Source: Gammaproteobacteria bacterium
Lineage (GTDB): Bacteria; Pseudomonadota; Gammaproteobacteria; Pseudomonadales; Pseudohongiellaceae
Length of the DNA: 64,000 nucleotides
Direction of reading: 5' to 3'
NCBI GenBank assembly: GCA_030682575.1
Contig: JAUXNX010000016.1
Location: forward strand, 237,638 to 301,637
Both the position numbers and the translations under genes were made by a program. This document shows, in pieces, positions 61,338 to 64,000 of the stretch. Under the pieces are notes generated by a model that searched no databases, was not told the origin of the DNA, and was given only the letters and a program-made list of their open reading frames with translations. The stretch's first letter is position 1. Every line of letters starts with the position of its first letter.

Positions 61338-61682
61338 ATGGTGCGTACTTCTTTCAGACATAGGCTGATGATAGTAGCGTTGTTTCTCGCAACGTTCATA
61401 GTCGTCCCTATGGCTGACGCATTCTTGTGCGCATCTGAGGGTGGCGATACGCATTCATACGTTCAGATCCATAGTGACGGTGATGATAGTCGGGGCAATG
61501 GTTCCGGATCGGACTACGACCCTGACGCCTGCAGCCACGGTCATTGTCATCATACGCATGCTCACGTCTCCCCGAATTCCGCACCCAAAACCGCTTCCCT
61601 TCACCTGACGCACGCATGGCCAGAAAGTGATGCTATTGCGTCACACACGCCTAATGGATTGAGGCGCCCCCCCAAAGCCTGA
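61338..61682 (+). CDS. CzcI-like periplasmic metal-resistance protein
   Basis: A 114-residue protein with a signal peptide (LMIVALFLATFIVVPMADA, cleavage expected after about residue 28) and a His/Asp-rich mature part (SDYDPDACSHGHCHHTHAHV). CzcI-type proteins lie in front of czcC in many metal-resistance clusters and are thought to bind or regulate metals. Sequence similarity is by composition and position; 65 bases separate it from the outer membrane channel. Confidence 0.7.
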   Translation: MVRTSFRHRLMIVALFLATFIVVPMADAFLCASEGGDTHSYVQIHSDGDDSRGNGSGSDYDPDACSHGHCHHTHAHVSPNSAPKTASLHLTHAWPESDAIASHTPNGLRRPPKA

Positions 61683-61747
61683 CGAATTCGGACCGTGCTG
61701 CTTGCACGGTCGTTTCGTCAACTCGTTTTAGCTTTGGGAGTCTTCTC

Positions 61748-62986
61748 ATGTTTATATCGTTCGACCGACCGCTATGCGCGGTTGGCTTTGCTGTGGTCGC
61801 TACAACGATCACGCTGGCATCACCAGCAAGTGCCGAGCCCGCTCCGCCCTATGAAACACTGATCGAGTATCTCGATCGAACCCCGGCGACACTTGAAGCC
61901 GAAGCGTTGCTCGACGCCGCCAATGCACGCGCGCAACAGGCCCGTGCATTACCTAATCCTTCCGTCACCCTGCAGGCCGAGAATGCTTACGGCCGCGCGC
62001 CGTTCACTGGCTATGACGCCGCAGAGACCACGTTTTCCGTCAGCCAACCCCTGGAACTGTGGGGACAGCGGGGTGCACGTATTGGTGCCGCCCGGGCGGA
62101 AGCTGACGCGGCTGCTCTGCGCCGCGACCAATCGCGATGGGCAGTGGCCGGCCGCCTGGCGCTGATCTATGCCGAGGCGGAAGCCGCTTCCTTGCAGTAT
62201 GAGCTGGCCGTCGAGGCACTGTCGCTGACGCAGGCGGATGCAAGCGCGGTGATGGCCCTTATAGAAGAAGGTCGTGAGCCTACGCTTCGTGGCATCCAGG
62301 CCGAAAGCGAGGTGGAGGCTGCTCGTGCCGTCGTGGACGAAACACAGGCAAACCGAGATGCGGCTTTCGCGCGTCTCGCCGCAGCAGCGATGCTGACCGA
62401 ACCTGTCACATCTATCGGAACCAGCCTGCTAGATCGCGCACCCAGCCCCTTTGCACAGGATGTACGCAATCCCTTGGCTGTTCAGATTGCCGAAGCCGAA
62501 CTGGATGCGGCTGGTCAATCCGTAACCGTGGAGCGACTGCGTGCTCGTCCCGACGTGACCGCGTCGCTCGGTGTCCGACGATTCCAAGAATACGACTCCC
62601 AAGCACTTATGTTCGGCATCAGCGTATCCGTTCCGCTGTTCGATAGGAATAAGGGCGCTATCAGTGCAGCGCGTGCCGAGCAGCGAGCTGCCGAGGCGCG
62701 GCTGACCGGTTTGAAGTTGGAGGTCCAGGCAGATCGCAGTGCTGCACAAGCCCGCCTCACTGCATCGATCACCCGGACACGTGCTGCCGATAACGGCGTC
62801 GCTTCTGCCGAAGAAGCCTACCGCCTTGCACGCGCTGGCTTCGATGCGGGGCGCATCTCGCAGTTGGAGCTGCGCAGCATACGGTCTGCCTTGATTGCCG
62901 CACGCAATACCGCTGTGGACGCACGCATAGCGCGCGTCCGTGCAGAAGTCGAACTCGCGCGCCTTGACGGCCGCACCCCATTTTGA
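61748..62986 (+). CDS. czcC: Outer-membrane channel of RND metal efflux (CzcC-like)
   Basis: A 412-residue TolC-family protein with N-terminal signal peptide (AVGFAVVATTITLASPASA). Two repeats of coiled helices (about 40 to 210 and 230 to 410), with NARAQQARALPNPSVTLQAENAYG and FGISVSVPLFDRNKGAISAARAE as in CzcC. With CzcB and CzcA it spans the envelope to export Co, Zn and Cd. It ends 10 bases before the adaptor gene. Confidence 0.9.
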   Translation: MFISFDRPLCAVGFAVVATTITLASPASAEPAPPYETLIEYLDRTPATLEAEALLDAANARAQQARALPNPSVTLQAENAYGRAPFTGYDAAETTFSVSQPLELWGQRGARIGAARAEADAAALRRDQSRWAVAGRLALIYAEAEAASLQYELAVEALSLTQADASAVMALIEEGREPTLRGIQAESEVEAARAVVDETQANRDAAFARLAAAAMLTEPVTSIGTSLLDRAPSPFAQDVRNPLAVQIAEAELDAAGQSVTVERLRARPDVTASLGVRRFQEYDSQALMFGISVSVPLFDRNKGAISAARAEQRAAEARLTGLKLEVQADRSAAQARLTASITRTRAADNGVASAEEAYRLARAGFDAGRISQLELRSIRSALIAARNTAVDARIARVRAEVELARLDGRTPF

Positions 62987-62996
62987 GGAAGCATAG

Positions 62997-64000
62997 ATGA
63001 CAACCACAAATATCCGGCTCCTCTGTGGAGCAGTTCTACTTGTTGCCCTTGGTACTGGCTTCGGCCTTGCCCAGCTCATCCCGCACTCGGAGCACGCCGC
63101 TCACGTCGAGGAGGATGAGCACGCCGCTCACAATGATCCTGACCAGCAGGACGAGCACGAGGATGCGCCATCCGAGGAAGGTGTCGTCGCATTAACCGCG
63201 AGGCAAATCGAAGCCTCGGGTATCAGCATCGTAGACGTGGGCCGCGGCGGCGGTAACGAGTATCGGCTGTCAGGCCGGGTCGAGTCTGCAGTGGGCGCTC
63301 GGGCAGTCGTAGCGGCGATCACGGGCGGAAGGGTCGAGCAGATACACGTCGCTCCGGGCTCATCGGTTGAAGCCGGTCAGCTCCTGGCTGTCATAGTCAG
63401 TGGCGATGCAGCTACTTTGCGTGCAAACGCCGATGCTGCAGTTGCCGAGGCCGAAGCTGCGCGCCTCGCTTATCAGCGCGACTTGAACCTCGTCGAACAG
63501 GGGATTGTCGCTCGTCAGGACATGGAAGCGTCTCGCGCCCGCTCACTCGCCGCTGATGCGGCGGCAAGGGCGGCACAAGCTCAGGTCGCGGCAAGCGGTT
63601 CACCGAATACCTCGGGACGCTTCAGCGTCGTCAGCCCAATCGCGGGTGTAGTCGGCGCGGTCAGTACCACTGTGGGTGGCTTCGTCGCATCTGGTGGAGC
63701 CGTCGTGGAAATCTCCGATCCTGCGCAAGTGGAACTCGTCTTCAACGCTCCTCCCGCATTGGCATCCGAGGTGACCTCTGGAGCTCGTCTCCAAGTCACA
63801 GGTCCGTCTGGCAGCTTCGAAGCTGTGGTCGTTGGCGTAGCCGCCAATGCGCGCGAGCAAAGCGGTGCAGCCGTTATTCGCGCGCGATCTACTTCAAGTG
63901 CCTTACCGCCTGCTGGGTCCCCCGTGACAGGGACCGTCGTCACAAACAGCCAGGAAGGTGGTCTGACCGTCCCCGCCGATGCCGTTCAAACCGTGGAGGG
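62997..64000 (+). CDS. czcB: RND metal-efflux periplasmic adaptor (CzcB-like), 3' end missing
   Basis: The frame starts at ATG 62997 and stays open to the end of the window (334 codons). The signal/anchor helix LLCGAVLLVALGTGFGLAQL is followed by a His/Asp/Glu-rich linker (EHAAHVEEDEHAAHNDPDQQ), likely metal-binding. Next come a barrel-sandwich part (ESAVGARAVVAAITGGRVEQIHVAPGSSVEAGQLL) and a hairpin coil, as in CzcB. The partner CzcA pump is expected to the right. Confidence 0.9.
   Translation, partial: MTTTNIRLLCGAVLLVALGTGFGLAQLIPHSEHAAHVEEDEHAAHNDPDQQDEHEDAPSEEGVVALTARQIEASGISIVDVGRGGGNEYRLSGRVESAVGARAVVAAITGGRVEQIHVAPGSSVEAGQLLAVIVSGDAATLRANADAAVAEAEAARLAYQRDLNLVEQGIVARQDMEASRARSLAADAAARAAQAQVAASGSPNTSGRFSVVSPIAGVVGAVSTTVGGFVASGGAVVEISDPAQVELVFNAPPALASEVTSGARLQVTGPSGSFEAVVVGVAANAREQSGAAVIRARSTSSALPPAGSPVTGTVVTNSQEGGLTVPADAVQTVE

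Larger units (their letters stand above)
34801..64000. mobile_element. Tn4371-type integrative conjugative element (left part)
   Basis: The order int, cargo, radC, DUF932, parB, DUF736, cargo, XRE, DUF2958, DUF2285, AlpA-like, repA, parA, DUF2840, traF, relaxase, metal cargo matches the scaffold of Tn4371-like elements. Base composition rises clearly in the core compared with the resident genes before it. The coupling protein and trb mating-pair genes are expected to the right of the window. The left end is set by the integrase next to the rne terminator. Confidence 0.85.

Overview
The window is a gammaproteobacterial chromosome segment. It contains a resident block of envelope, DNA-repair and RNA-decay genes flanked by two integrated mobile elements. 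The resident gene order (lolCDE, comEC, exbB-exbD, msbA, lpxK, Trm112-like gene, kdsB, low-Mr phosphatase, murB, then gacA/uvrY-uvrC-pgsA-tRNA-Gly-tRNA-Cys, with rne divergent) combines arrangements known from Pseudomonas-like and enteric gammaproteobacteria. Genus cannot be assigned from the sequence alone.

Region 1 (1 to about 14.25 kb) is the integrase-proximal part of a prophage. It holds about two dozen small genes, all on the + strand and mostly joined by ATGA, GTGA or TAATG overlaps, ending in an excisionase-like gene and a tyrosine integrase beside tRNA-Cys. Inside it is a complete diversity-generating retroelement (DGR, 1381-3959): two paralogous DUF1566-like target genes, each with a 3' variable repeat (VR), an Avd-like accessory protein, a 90-nt template repeat (TR) and a DGR-type reverse transcriptase. 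TR and the two VRs differ at 27 positions in total, and every one is an adenine in TR. Unusually, the TR lies in frame inside the reverse transcriptase reading frame, with no good downstream start codon.

Region 2 (14.25-34.8 kb) is resident chromosome. On the - strand run tRNA genes with their promoter, pgsA, uvrC, gacA/uvrY, murB, a phosphatase, kdsB, a Trm112-like gene, lpxK, msbA, exbD, exbB, comEC, lolE, lolD, lolC and a serine-recombinase-like gene whose catalytic residues are replaced. rne (RNase E) is divergent, with a leader of about 600 nt, and ends in a strong terminator.

Region 3 (34.8-64 kb, continuing past the right edge) is an integrative conjugative element of the Tn4371 type. 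Recognised core genes are int, radC, DUF932, parB, DUF736, DUF2958, DUF2285, an AlpA-like gene, repA, parA, DUF2840, traF and a VirD2/DUF3363 relaxase; traG and trb genes are not reached. Cargo includes a HigBA-like toxin-antitoxin pair, an ABC-three-component (ABC-3C) system with an Mrr-like nuclease, a Gabija-like OLD nuclease/UvrD helicase pair, and a metal module (CadR/PbrR-like regulator, CadA-type ATPase, CzcI-, CzcC- and CzcB-like proteins). An iteron-like repeat set, AT-rich stretch, palindrome and DnaA-like box between repA and parA look like a replication origin.
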